A DNA stretch of 12,692 nucleotides from Candidatus Woesearchaeota archaeon. GTDB lineage: Archaea > Nanobdellota > Nanobdellia > Woesearchaeales > GW2011-AR15. Location: NCBI GenBank assembly GCA_016934775.1, contig JAFGSP010000111.1, positions 1 through 12,692 on the forward strand, given 5' to 3'. Under the pieces are notes generated by a model. The model made no database searches, was not told where the DNA came from, and saw only the letters and a program-made list of their open reading frames with translations. The translations under genes and the position numbers were made by a program. Positions within the stretch are counted from its first letter, which is position 1, and every line of letters starts with the position of its first letter. Below are positions 1 through 7,711 of the stretch, one piece after another.

Positions 1-27
1 ATAAAAAAAGGGAACCTGAAAAAATAT

Positions 28-42
28 GGAAATGTTTTTATA
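28..42 (+). promoter_or_regulatory. Archaeal promoter (BRE + TATA box) of the membrane regulator gene
   Basis: A T-rich TATA element, TTTTTATA, lies at 35-42 and is preceded by a purine-rich BRE-like GGAAAT at 28-33. The TATA centre is 26.5 bases ahead of the ATG at 65, the distance expected between a TATA centre and an archaeal transcription start. The mRNA is therefore probably leaderless. No Shine-Dalgarno sequence is seen before the ATG, which fits. Confidence 0.6.
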
Positions 43-64
43 GCCCCTTGATGCACATATTTCT

Positions 65-751
65 ATGGTTAAGCTTGCTTTCCAATTTATACTGTTAATA
101 TTCTGCATGAACCTTGTTAGTGCTGCGACAATATACGGGAGTGTCTATGACCTTTCTTTGAATAAAGTGAGCAATGCTATTGTAGAGGTCGACTCAAATC
201 CAAGGCAGAGAATAGTTGCAGAATCAGGAGATTATGAGTTTGAGATACAAGAAGGAGAGTATAGGATAACTGCGTTTGCACAGGACAGCAACCAGAGGAT
301 GTCAGCCGAAGAGAATATTTCAATAGTTGATGAGGGCGTATATGCCATAGACCTTTTCTTATATCCTGTTTTTGATGAAGAAAATGAATTGTATAATGAT
401 TTTGAAATAGATTTTGATTTGCTTTATTCAGACACAGAAAATCTTAGTCTGTTTTGGCTGTTATTTCCTTTGGCAGCATTGATGTCTGTCTTTTTGGTAA
501 TACTTGTCAGAGTAAATACCGGGCTCATTAAGCATGAACTTGAAAAGGAGATCGAATTTGTCGATGACCAGGCAGGAAGACTTCTTAGCTTGTTGAAGCA
601 GAATCATGGAAGAATGACCCAGAAAGACATAAGAAAAGAATTTCCCTTATCAGAGGCAAAGATAAGCCTGCTGATAGCTGAGCTTGAGTCTCTTGGCAAA
701 ATAAAAAAAATAAAAAAAGGCAGGGGGAACATCATTTTACTCAAAAAATAA
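65..751 (+). CDS. Membrane-anchored winged-helix transcriptional regulator with extracellular beta-sandwich domain
   Basis: This 228-residue protein has an extracellular sensor-like part and an intracellular DNA-binding part. Residues 1-20 form a signal peptide ending near SAA. Residues 22-98 read as a carboxypeptidase-regulatory-like beta sandwich (start TIYGSVYD, later GDYEFEIQEGEYRITAF). An acidic linker follows, then one membrane helix at about 129-150. The C-terminal 60 residues form a winged helix, starting near GRLLSLLKQNHGRMTQKDI and ending in a lysine-rich wing. The layout matches the archaeal group of predicted membrane-associated transcriptional regulators (COG2512-like, from memory). 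The start is set by the TATA spacing and the signal peptide. It is transcribed alone, 60 bases ahead of a large surface-protein gene with its own promoter. Regulation of the neighbouring surface genes is a guess from proximity; the target and ligand are unknown. Confidence 0.72.
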   Translation: MVKLAFQFILLIFCMNLVSAATIYGSVYDLSLNKVSNAIVEVDSNPRQRIVAESGDYEFEIQEGEYRITAFAQDSNQRMSAEENISIVDEGVYAIDLFLYPVFDEENELYNDFEIDFDLLYSDTENLSLFWLLFPLAALMSVFLVILVRVNTGLIKHELEKEIEFVDDQAGRLLSLLKQNHGRMTQKDIRKEFPLSEAKISLLIAELESLGKIKKIKKGRGNIILLKK

Positions 752-780
752 CAAAAATTCATACCAATTATTTGATAAAA

Positions 781-788
781 TTTATATA
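781..788 (+). promoter_or_regulatory. TATA box of the 1070-residue surface protein gene
   Basis: TTTATATA is centred 27.5 bases before the ATG at 812, preceded by an A-rich BRE-like stretch. This spacing would start transcription at or within a couple of bases of the ATG. Confidence 0.55.
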
Positions 789-799
789 CGCAAATCACA

Positions 800-805
800 G
801 AGGTG
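800..805 (+). promoter_or_regulatory. Shine-Dalgarno-like GAGGTG before the 1070-residue gene
   Basis: GAGGTG ends six bases before the ATG at 812 and is complementary to the usual archaeal anti-Shine-Dalgarno. It conflicts with the TATA box at 781-788, which would place the transcription start downstream of it. Either the site is fortuitous or a second transcript starts further upstream. Confidence 0.4.
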
Positions 806-811
806 TAATAT

Positions 812-3800
812 ATGAAAAAAAAATCACAAATAACAATCTACGTAATTCTGGGGATTCTTTTGGTTTTCCTTATCGCTGTCGGAGCTTATTATGCAGCTAA
901 TTCCGCAAGGATTCTTGTTTTTTCTGAACAAAAAGAAGAAGCATTTTCAGATGTCTCCCAGGATACACTTAATGGAGCAATGGATAATTGCATTAGGACG
1001 TTTGTATTTTCGTCGATTGATGAGTTTGGTTTTTGCGATACAGAATCAGAGTATGAGCAACAGATACTCGGGAACCTGTCAAGATGCATGAATTTTGATT
1101 TTTACAGGGCTCAGAATTTTCATGTGATAGCCAAAGAAAAGCCTGATGAAGTGAATGTAGATATAAACGGAGACAGGATATCAGTGAATGTGAAATATCC
1201 TATCCTGATGGCAAAATCTGATAAGAGAATGAGATTTGAAGAGAGGACATTCACTTTTCCACTGGATAATTCGGTTTCTCTGCAGCTTGATTCTGATTCC
1301 AGGACAACAAAAGACTTTGTCCTTATCTCAAGAGATAATGACCTTGAGCTTGAGATTCCGAAAGGCACAAGAGTGACAAGCAGCAAGGGAGTCCCTGAAG
1401 ATATTTCAGTTAAGATAATGCAGGTTTGCCCGCATAACCCAGGCATCCTGGGAAGAGTAAAATACAATTTTACCCCTGATGAATTATATTTTGAGCCTGA
1501 TGCTTATATCACTATAAAATATGAAGATACTGATATTGCGAAGCACGCATCAGAAGAAAGATTCAAATTGGCATACCTCAATGGGACTTATTGGGAGAAA
1601 ATACCTAGTTCAGCAGACACAGAGAGAAACCTGATTAAAGGCTCTGTAAGCCATCTATCTCAGTGGGCAGGCATATGCGAGGGAACAAACAAATACGGCA
1701 TCCAGATATTTCTCCAGGATGTTGTAGGTATGAAGGATCCTACAGGAGAGCTCCGTGACAAGTATATTGAGACAGAGATTGCCTGTGCAAGCGGGTTTAT
1801 AGGCCAATGCGGTTTTGCCAGGATAATCACTTACCTTAATTCAGGCCAGAAAGGGCAGGAGAATTTCTACAAGACTATGTTTGATAAGATGTATGAATAC
1901 CAGATGATACCTGTGCTGAGCGTAAAAGATATGCCTCCGGGAGGGGTGGAGGAGGTGACATGGTTCCATCCTGGGCTGTGCAAGGGAGAGAATGACGGAT
2001 CATCTTTTGCGCCAAGCTTTTGCAAAGATCTTTATCTTAACAGCCAATGGCCGGGCCTTTGCGCAGGATATTCAGCAGATTGCTTTTACGGAGAAAATGC
2101 AGATGGTACAAGCAAGCCCCAATATGATTATTCTGATTCAGCGCAGAGGCTCAAGGACCTGCTTAATACAGTGCATGCTGACAAGCCAGACTGGCCGATG
2201 TATATTGAGATAGGCAATGAGCCTAATCTTGGCTATGAATGGAACGGGATTTCTCTTACTGATTATGAGATTTCAGAGTATGCCAGGTATTTTGTCGAGA
2301 TGGCCCGCGCCATAAGATCACTAGGACATTCAGATTCTATAAGGATTATGCCTGCCGGATTGGCTCCGGGTCTAGGAGCGACAGAATGCGCCCTTGACCC
2401 TAAGATAGCCAAGCAGGTCCATGAAAGAGATGGGACAAGCCCGCCGCCATGCCTGGATAATATCAGGGTTACTTCAGACCCAAATTTCTATTCTGGATTC
2501 TGCGAAGATTTGGGCCAGGATGTTGTTGTGGATAATAAGAATTTGTGTACGCCAAGTTTCGATGAACCTGATTCAGATTTATGTGAAGACACTTGTGATC
2601 CTGGAGATGATGAATGCGCAACAGATCTTGAAGCATGCAACTGCGGGAACAGCAAGAGATTCTCAGACTATTATGAAGAATGGTACAATGCTTATAAGAG
2701 CAGATCTCCAGGAATATTCGAGGGAAAAAGCATCCAGTTTACTGATGATCCCTGCGGGGATGTCCATGCAGCAGAAGACGTAAGAGATATTATTAAGGGG
2801 ACATTCGGCACAAACTGCTATTTCAAGAAAGTCAACATTGGTTCAGAAGAATATCTCAGGAAGATGTTTGAATCTCCTTATGGAAGCCAGATGTGCGAGC
2901 TTACGGATTATTATGCAGACCACCCCTTCCCAAGCATTGATAATATGCAGTATCCATCAGGACCTTATCCATATGGGGCGCATGCATATCAGCAGAGATT
3001 TGAAATAGCAAAATCTTACTGCAGCAAGCTTGCTCAGAACGACTGCACAATGCCAGACTACGGAGATAATGACGGTGATACAATAATAGATATTGAAGAT
3101 AATTGTCCGAATGATGCAAACACAGGCCAGGAAGACTGGGACAAGGACAGCACTGGTGATGCCTGCGATGATTCTGACCAGGACTCTGTGCCTGATTCTG
3201 AAGATATATGTCCAATGAATGCATCAATCATGACAGGAGATGATATTCACCAGCAGGATGGCTGGCAGGATTCAGACAAAGACGGATGGGCGGAGATCTG
3301 TGATAACTGCCCGGAAATAGCCAATCACGACCAGCTTGACCTGAACCTTAATGGCATAGGCGATGCCTGTGAAGAGGATATTGATGGCGATGGCATACCA
3401 AACACAGGTTATGATATTGCCTGTGGTCCTTCAGAGACAGAGGCTTGCATTGATAATTGTCCATATGACTCTAATCCAGGTCAGCAGGATTCCGATGAAG
3501 ACTTTGTCGGGGATGTATGCGATAACTGTCCTGATAAAAATAATACAGGCCAGGAGGACTGGGACAAGGACAGCATAGGCGACGCATGCGACGATTCAGA
3601 CAGTGATGGTTTCACTGATGATATAGATTACTGTCCTGAGACACCAAGCTCAGGAAATACAAAAGACATATGTTCAGCGGAAAATCTTTGCGAGGGCCGG
3701 ATATTCCTTACCGAAGTCGGCTGGTCATACGCTGAAAGAGACAGATCTGAATCACAGAGAAAATACATTGAAAGCTATACTAATGAAATGGATAAGGCAT

Positions 3801-4024
3801 ATGATTACTACACAAATGATCCGAATGTCCAGGGAGTCACGCCATTCCATCTGTGGATAGATGATAAAAATGAATGGGTGCATTACAGCTGGGTAAGTGA
3901 CATGTGCATAGATGAGTTCAAGGAATACGGCATAGCTTGTGTCGGGAAAGAAGTGTATAATGTCGTTGGCGATATAGTTGATCCGCCGACTAGCTGTACG
4001 GATGTATCTCAGAATACCACATAA
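812..4024 (+). CDS. Giant surface protein: pilin-like leader, ZU5-like domain, glycoside-hydrolase-like barrel interrupted by TSP3 repeats
   Basis: This 1070-residue protein is probably held on the cell surface by its N-terminal helix. Residues 1-28 are a class III-like leader (KKKS then QITIYVILG; likely cut S5|Q6) with a membrane helix at 8-28. Residues 30-165 carry a short Cys-containing domain. Residues 178-289 resemble a ZU5-like sandwich (EIPKGTRV, YNFTPDELYF, ending SHLSQWA). From about 295 it reads as a clan GH-A TIM barrel: IEIGNEPN with candidate acid/base E470, DYYADHPFP at about 701-707, and FLTEVGW with candidate nucleophile E968. Between E470 and E968 lie a Cys-rich acidic segment (about 562-633) and a six-motif TSP3 array (752-945). 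The 498-residue gap is far larger than the 152 residues in the neighbouring gene at 4833. Glycan hydrolysis is inferred from the two glutamates, and the substrate is unknown. It could instead be a non-catalytic adhesin. Confidence 0.72.
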   Translation: MKKKSQITIYVILGILLVFLIAVGAYYAANSARILVFSEQKEEAFSDVSQDTLNGAMDNCIRTFVFSSIDEFGFCDTESEYEQQILGNLSRCMNFDFYRAQNFHVIAKEKPDEVNVDINGDRISVNVKYPILMAKSDKRMRFEERTFTFPLDNSVSLQLDSDSRTTKDFVLISRDNDLELEIPKGTRVTSSKGVPEDISVKIMQVCPHNPGILGRVKYNFTPDELYFEPDAYITIKYEDTDIAKHASEERFKLAYLNGTYWEKIPSSADTERNLIKGSVSHLSQWAGICEGTNKYGIQIFLQDVVGMKDPTGELRDKYIETEIACASGFIGQCGFARIITYLNSGQKGQENFYKTMFDKMYEYQMIPVLSVKDMPPGGVEEVTWFHPGLCKGENDGSSFAPSFCKDLYLNSQWPGLCAGYSADCFYGENADGTSKPQYDYSDSAQRLKDLLNTVHADKPDWPMYIEIGNEPNLGYEWNGISLTDYEISEYARYFVEMARAIRSLGHSDSIRIMPAGLAPGLGATECALDPKIAKQVHERDGTSPPPCLDNIRVTSDPNFYSGFCEDLGQDVVVDNKNLCTPSFDEPDSDLCEDTCDPGDDECATDLEACNCGNSKRFSDYYEEWYNAYKSRSPGIFEGKSIQFTDDPCGDVHAAEDVRDIIKGTFGTNCYFKKVNIGSEEYLRKMFESPYGSQMCELTDYYADHPFPSIDNMQYPSGPYPYGAHAYQQRFEIAKSYCSKLAQNDCTMPDYGDNDGDTIIDIEDNCPNDANTGQEDWDKDSTGDACDDSDQDSVPDSEDICPMNASIMTGDDIHQQDGWQDSDKDGWAEICDNCPEIANHDQLDLNLNGIGDACEEDIDGDGIPNTGYDIACGPSETEACIDNCPYDSNPGQQDSDEDFVGDVCDNCPDKNNTGQEDWDKDSIGDACDDSDSDGFTDDIDYCPETPSSGNTKDICSAENLCEGRIFLTEVGWSYAERDRSESQRKYIESYTNEMDKAYDYYTNDPNVQGVTPFHLWIDDKNEWVHYSWVSDMCIDEFKEYGIACVGKEVYNVVGDIVDPPTSCTDVSQNTT
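3065..3646 (+). repeat. Thrombospondin type 3 (calcium-binding) repeat array, six CP motifs
   Basis: Codons 752-945 encode Asp-rich units of the DxDxDG...DNCP kind. There are six CP motifs (NCP, ICP, NCP, NCP, NCP, YCP) and paired cysteines in GDACD, EICD or GDVCD. These are hallmarks of TSP3/OmpA-like calcium repeats, where side-chain carboxylates bind calcium and cysteines form disulfides, which suits an extracellular location. The units at 3119-3178 and 3542-3601 match at about 51 of 60 bases by hand count, most differences being silent, so one is probably a fairly recent copy of the other. Confidence 0.8.
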
Positions 4025-4029
4025 TGATA

Positions 4030-4040
4030 TTTTTCTTTTT
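4030..4040 (+). terminator. T-rich transcription terminator after the 1070-residue gene
   Basis: TTTTTCTTTTT begins six bases after the stop codon. Archaeal RNA polymerase commonly terminates at such T tracts without a hairpin. It separates this gene from the promoter at 4055-4069. Confidence 0.5.
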
Positions 4041-4054
4041 ACATTGTATTCTAT

Positions 4055-4069
4055 AGAAACGTTTAAATA
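4055..4069 (+). promoter_or_regulatory. BRE + TATA promoter of the 4093-7694 gene pair
   Basis: TTTAAATA (4062-4069) follows a BRE-like AGAAACG and is centred 27.5 bases before the ATG at 4093. A weak purine-rich AGGAAGG lies at 4081-4087 but would fall upstream of the predicted transcription start, so a leaderless message is the simpler reading. Confidence 0.6.
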
Positions 4070-4092
4070 CTACTCGCACTAGGAAGGATAAT

Positions 4093-4836
4093 ATGAAAAA
4101 GAGGGGCCAGGTTACCTTGTTTGTGGTTATTGGTATTGTTGTCCTTATAATAGCCGGCCTGATCATATATTTTGTCAATAGGAATGCAAGAGAGCAATTA
4201 TCAGGGAATGAGATAGATACAAAAGTGTTGTCGCCTATCAAATCATATGTAGAGCAGTGCATACACCAGACAGCAAAGGATGCCCTTGTCAAGATGGGAC
4301 AGCAGGGCAGGCTGTACTCTGATGTCAACCTAGTGTCTGATAAGAACAGCATCGCGTTTTTTTACTACAAGGGCCAGGGCTTTTTTCCTACATCGATGAC
4401 AACCATGGAAGAAGACGTTTCCAGATATATCAAAGAGAACCTTGGAAGCTGTACAGGAAATTATGATTTCATAACTTATGATATTGAAGATGACTTTGCT
4501 AAGATGATGGTCTCTACTAATTTCAATCAGGATAAGATGGAAATAGATGTTTTTTTCCCTATCACAGTGAGTGTGGGGAATACAGAGACCGCGATAACAG
4601 ATTTCAATGCTGAAGTCGATATCAGCTATCCTGGAATATATGAAGTTTCAAGAGAGATTTACAAGAGAACAAAATCAGATCCTGAATGGGTCGATGTTGA
4701 TTACTTATCATCAGTGCCCTATAAAGTGAGACTGCTTAAGGTCTCAGAAGACACAATAATATATGAGCTTACAGATGATGACGGCCTGGATGATGTAGCT
4801 TATGTTTATAGATTTGCTGTTAAGTACACGTTGTGA
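4093..4836 (+). CDS. Secreted membrane-anchored protein with class III (pilin-like) leader
   Basis: This 247-residue protein starts MKKRGQVTLFVVIG: a basic tip, a predicted prepilin-peptidase site G5|Q6, and a hydrophobic helix to about residue 28. The rest is probably extracellular. A segment around 51-75 (SYVEQCIHQTAKDALVKMG followed by QQGRLY) recalls, from memory, a motif common in DPANN surface proteins of unknown function. The leader and the YVEQCI region parallel the start of the 1070-residue protein (NCIRTFVFSSI), suggesting a shared ancestral N-terminal module. Position +5 after the cut is Phe rather than the Glu of assembling pilins. Its stop overlaps the start of the glycoside-hydrolase-like gene in a GTGA junction, so the two are co-transcribed and probably translationally coupled. 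Its function is not recognised; a minor pilin or surface anchor for the downstream product is plausible. Confidence 0.65.
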   Translation: MKKRGQVTLFVVIGIVVLIIAGLIIYFVNRNAREQLSGNEIDTKVLSPIKSYVEQCIHQTAKDALVKMGQQGRLYSDVNLVSDKNSIAFFYYKGQGFFPTSMTTMEEDVSRYIKENLGSCTGNYDFITYDIEDDFAKMMVSTNFNQDKMEIDVFFPITVSVGNTETAITDFNAEVDISYPGIYEVSREIYKRTKSDPEWVDVDYLSSVPYKVRLLKVSEDTIIYELTDDDGLDDVAYVYRFAVKYTL

Positions 4837-7694
4837 TAAAAATGGAAACAAAACCTATTTTGATTTACTTTGTGATGATACTTATTGTATCATCTTTTTC
4901 ATTGGCAGCCAACCCCTATAGTGGGATTGAAGAGACAATAAATGCCTATCTTCAGGACAATGGCGTGGTGGTGAATGAAGCAGGAGACAAATATCTCCAG
5001 GTTCATTTTGATGATTCCACCAATAGTCTTGGTGAGGGATTTGCTGTTTATGGGAACGATAAGCTGTCTATAGAACTCAATTCAAAGGTCCTGAACCTGG
5101 ATCTGTCTTCTTTTGTGGAGAACAAAGAGCAGCTGATGGAACTGGCTGAGGACACGCGGCCTACAGAGATTCTCATCAAAGCCACAGGAGAGAGCAATCT
5201 GGAGCTGAAATCTCCAATTATCATACTTTCAAGATTTTACAATCCGGAGATGCCGGACAACCTTGACAAGATAATCCAGGTCATAGCAATAGATGATGCT
5301 GTTCCTACAACAATATATTTTGATGCCAGCGATATGGCAGAACAGGGAACAAACCCGATGGAAAGCCATGAATCAAGGGTGCTGATAGTTGAGCATTATC
5401 ATCCTGATAAGGACATTACTGATTCTTCAAGGGAATCAGGAGTAGTGGAAAAAAGACTTGCAGCAGTCTCAAACAACAGGGCTGACCTCATAATCTTTAA
5501 CGGAGATGTGGGTGTGAAATCCACTGCTGAAGGCACTGTTAAAGTCGCAGTTAGCACACTTCTAAAAGATGAGGCCGGCGACCTGGAAGAGCACAGAGAG
5601 ATTGATTTTACAGATTCAGGGGATGACAGGAAAGGAGTCATAGAAATAATCACCGAGAGAGTCTCAGAAAGTGTTGTTAAGCTGGTGGTTGATTTTTTCA
5701 AAACATTTTCATATGATGTCCTGAGGGACAGGTTTTTTAAGGTTGATACAGAGCGTCAGCCGGTAGAAGTCATTTACGATTCAGGAGCTACCTGGTCAGA
5801 AGAATTGCCTGATTCTGGTTTTTCAGATGAGATACAGGCAGAAGACTGCGATGCAGAAGGCCTCTGCATACTGGAATATGAAAACCAGGGAGATACAAAC
5901 ATTGAGTGTTTCTGCACACTTCTTAATGGGATATACGCTTACAGGAACGAGGATAATGAGCTATGTGATATCCCTAAAAACCCAGAAGTTGAAGGATGTG
6001 TCCAGGATAATCTGTGCGCACCTTATACATGCGATTCTGATGAGACAGATCCGGATTGCGATTATGAGCTTTCAGATGAAGACTGGTCTTTTTCCTGCTG
6101 CGACGGCACAAAAGACTGTGAGACCGATGAGACAGCCTCAGACGGCACATGCTCAAAGATAGGTTTTATGGTGTTGCCGATTTATGGTGACCAATACACA
6201 AATATCATGACCGTCAAGCGATTTTCCGGTCAGGGCGGAACTGTGCTGTTATTGGCATTGGGCTTAGGCGATGACCAGGTTGACCAGGCAGTTGCAGGGA
6301 TAGACAGGGCAACTAGCCTTAACATGAAACCAGTCCTTAGGATACTCGGAGAGGCCTGGGATAAGTCTCCTGCACCTACAGCTGATGAGATGGCTGATTT
6401 CATAGTCAAGGTAAAAGAACAAAGCAATCTTAAATATGTCCAGGTGTGGAATGAGCCTCATGTCCTATACGACGGAGGATCAGAGAATTTTTACGACAGC
6501 GGTAGCTTATATGCACAATATGTCATAGATGTCAAAAACTCTCTAAAATCAAAATTATCAGCAGCTGGTTATTCAGAAGACGCAGTTAAGATTGTTTCGG
6601 CCCATATTTCTGGAGGATCAGAAGTTGATTTTGGTGGTGGAGTAAGGAAAGACGGGTATCAATATTCACAAGAAACATATGATACATCAGGATTCCTTGA
6701 TGCGATCGATTATTTTGCATATCATGCTTATTCCGATATCTCTTACGGATCTCCAATTACAGAGGAAGTAGGTACCTGTGTAGAAGGAGATGAAGTCCTT
6801 ATTGAAGAATATAAGCCAAAAGTATGTGCTGAAGGAATCCTGGGATACAGGTACCATCTGAACGAGATAATGAAACGGACAGGAACTGTCCCGAAAGTGT
6901 TCCTTACAGAATTTGGATACAGGGACATTAACAGGAGAAGAGAACAGGGCAGTGCTGATTACAGCACAGCCAGAGATTATCTTGTTGAGGCAATTGGGTT
7001 AATTCAGAATGACCCTTATGTAGAGGGCGCCCAAATCTTTTTGTTGAACGGCCTTGATGAATTCTGGTATGGGGATAGCTGGATAGATGTTGAGCTTGAG
7101 CCACTGCCTCATCTCGTTGAAGTAAGTGATTTAGCATGCGGCGGATTTGACACTTATTCAGGAGAGTCTTCAATTCCAGACAGGACATCTGAATCCTATT
7201 GTGATGAGAATGATTTTGCATTCCATCCTGATATTGAAGGCATGAACGTGACAGATGCTGAATATGGGGATAATGAATGCATATGGCAGAGCGTTACAAA
7301 GATACTTAGCTGTAATGAGATCCAGGAGCAGGGTCTGTCAGAAGGAAAATTATATGTCAGGGTATATAATGAGCAGGGCTCACCAATAACCTCTGAAGTA
7401 ACTGTGAACTTCAACAGCAGACCTCAGGTCACATCAGTATTGGAGGACTATCCTGTGTGCAATGATGTGCTAGATAAGTATGATACGCAAGGAGACGGCT
7501 TTGCTGTTTTTGAATTTGAAGAATATGAGATCCAGGAATTGCTGATGCATAATCCTGATTCAAGTGATTATAATTATGATTCAGATGTGCTCTCTTTCAG
7601 TATTGCAGATTATCCAAATACAGATTGTGATGGAGACGGTGCAGAACTGCCGCAATCCCTGTATGTCAGGTTTGGGATAGTATGCAGCAGTTAG
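4833..7694 (+). CDS. Secreted glycoside-hydrolase-like protein (clan GH-A type barrel) with Cys-rich and Ig-like regions
   Basis: This 953-residue protein has a signal peptide (hydrophobic core LIYFVMILIVSSF, cut near SLA). Residues 30-330 form an unrecognised N-terminal region. Residues 339-440 are Cys- and Asp-rich, suiting disulfides or metal binding outside the cell. Residues 442 to about 755 resemble a TIM-barrel glycosidase: KPVLRILGEAW, then VQVWNEPH with candidate acid/base E541, then YHAYSD around 630-634, then VFLTEFGYRD with candidate nucleophile E693. The 152-residue spacing is normal for clan GH-A. A C-terminal Ig-like domain starts near 837 (GKLYVRVYNEQGSPITSEV). The start is GTG at 4833 overlapping the upstream TGA, or ATG at 4842 three codons later. 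No Shine-Dalgarno is seen, so translation probably relies on reinitiation. The substrate and exact GH family cannot be assigned by eye. Confidence 0.7.
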   Translation: MIKMETKPILIYFVMILIVSSFSLAANPYSGIEETINAYLQDNGVVVNEAGDKYLQVHFDDSTNSLGEGFAVYGNDKLSIELNSKVLNLDLSSFVENKEQLMELAEDTRPTEILIKATGESNLELKSPIIILSRFYNPEMPDNLDKIIQVIAIDDAVPTTIYFDASDMAEQGTNPMESHESRVLIVEHYHPDKDITDSSRESGVVEKRLAAVSNNRADLIIFNGDVGVKSTAEGTVKVAVSTLLKDEAGDLEEHREIDFTDSGDDRKGVIEIITERVSESVVKLVVDFFKTFSYDVLRDRFFKVDTERQPVEVIYDSGATWSEELPDSGFSDEIQAEDCDAEGLCILEYENQGDTNIECFCTLLNGIYAYRNEDNELCDIPKNPEVEGCVQDNLCAPYTCDSDETDPDCDYELSDEDWSFSCCDGTKDCETDETASDGTCSKIGFMVLPIYGDQYTNIMTVKRFSGQGGTVLLLALGLGDDQVDQAVAGIDRATSLNMKPVLRILGEAWDKSPAPTADEMADFIVKVKEQSNLKYVQVWNEPHVLYDGGSENFYDSGSLYAQYVIDVKNSLKSKLSAAGYSEDAVKIVSAHISGGSEVDFGGGVRKDGYQYSQETYDTSGFLDAIDYFAYHAYSDISYGSPITEEVGTCVEGDEVLIEEYKPKVCAEGILGYRYHLNEIMKRTGTVPKVFLTEFGYRDINRRREQGSADYSTARDYLVEAIGLIQNDPYVEGAQIFLLNGLDEFWYGDSWIDVELEPLPHLVEVSDLACGGFDTYSGESSIPDRTSESYCDENDFAFHPDIEGMNVTDAEYGDNECIWQSVTKILSCNEIQEQGLSEGKLYVRVYNEQGSPITSEVTVNFNSRPQVTSVLEDYPVCNDVLDKYDTQGDGFAVFEFEEYEIQELLMHNPDSSDYNYDSDVLSFSIADYPNTDCDGDGAELPQSLYVRFGIVCSS

Positions 7695-7711
7695 GGTATA
7701 GAAAAACAAGA

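Noticed and set aside
1120..1467. Minus-strand 115-codon frame inside the 1070-residue gene
   Set aside because: Antisense to a region that encodes the start of a coherent ZU5-like domain; no promoter or known motif.
2901..3227. Minus-strand 108-codon frame opposite the TSP3 region
   Set aside because: It is a shadow of the Asp-rich repeats: its His/Cys/Ser-rich content is what the reverse complement of such codons gives.
3065..3646. CRISPR-like or tandem DNA repeat
   Set aside because: The periodicity is that of an in-frame Asp/Cys protein repeat; units vary in length and sequence and there are no uniform spacers.
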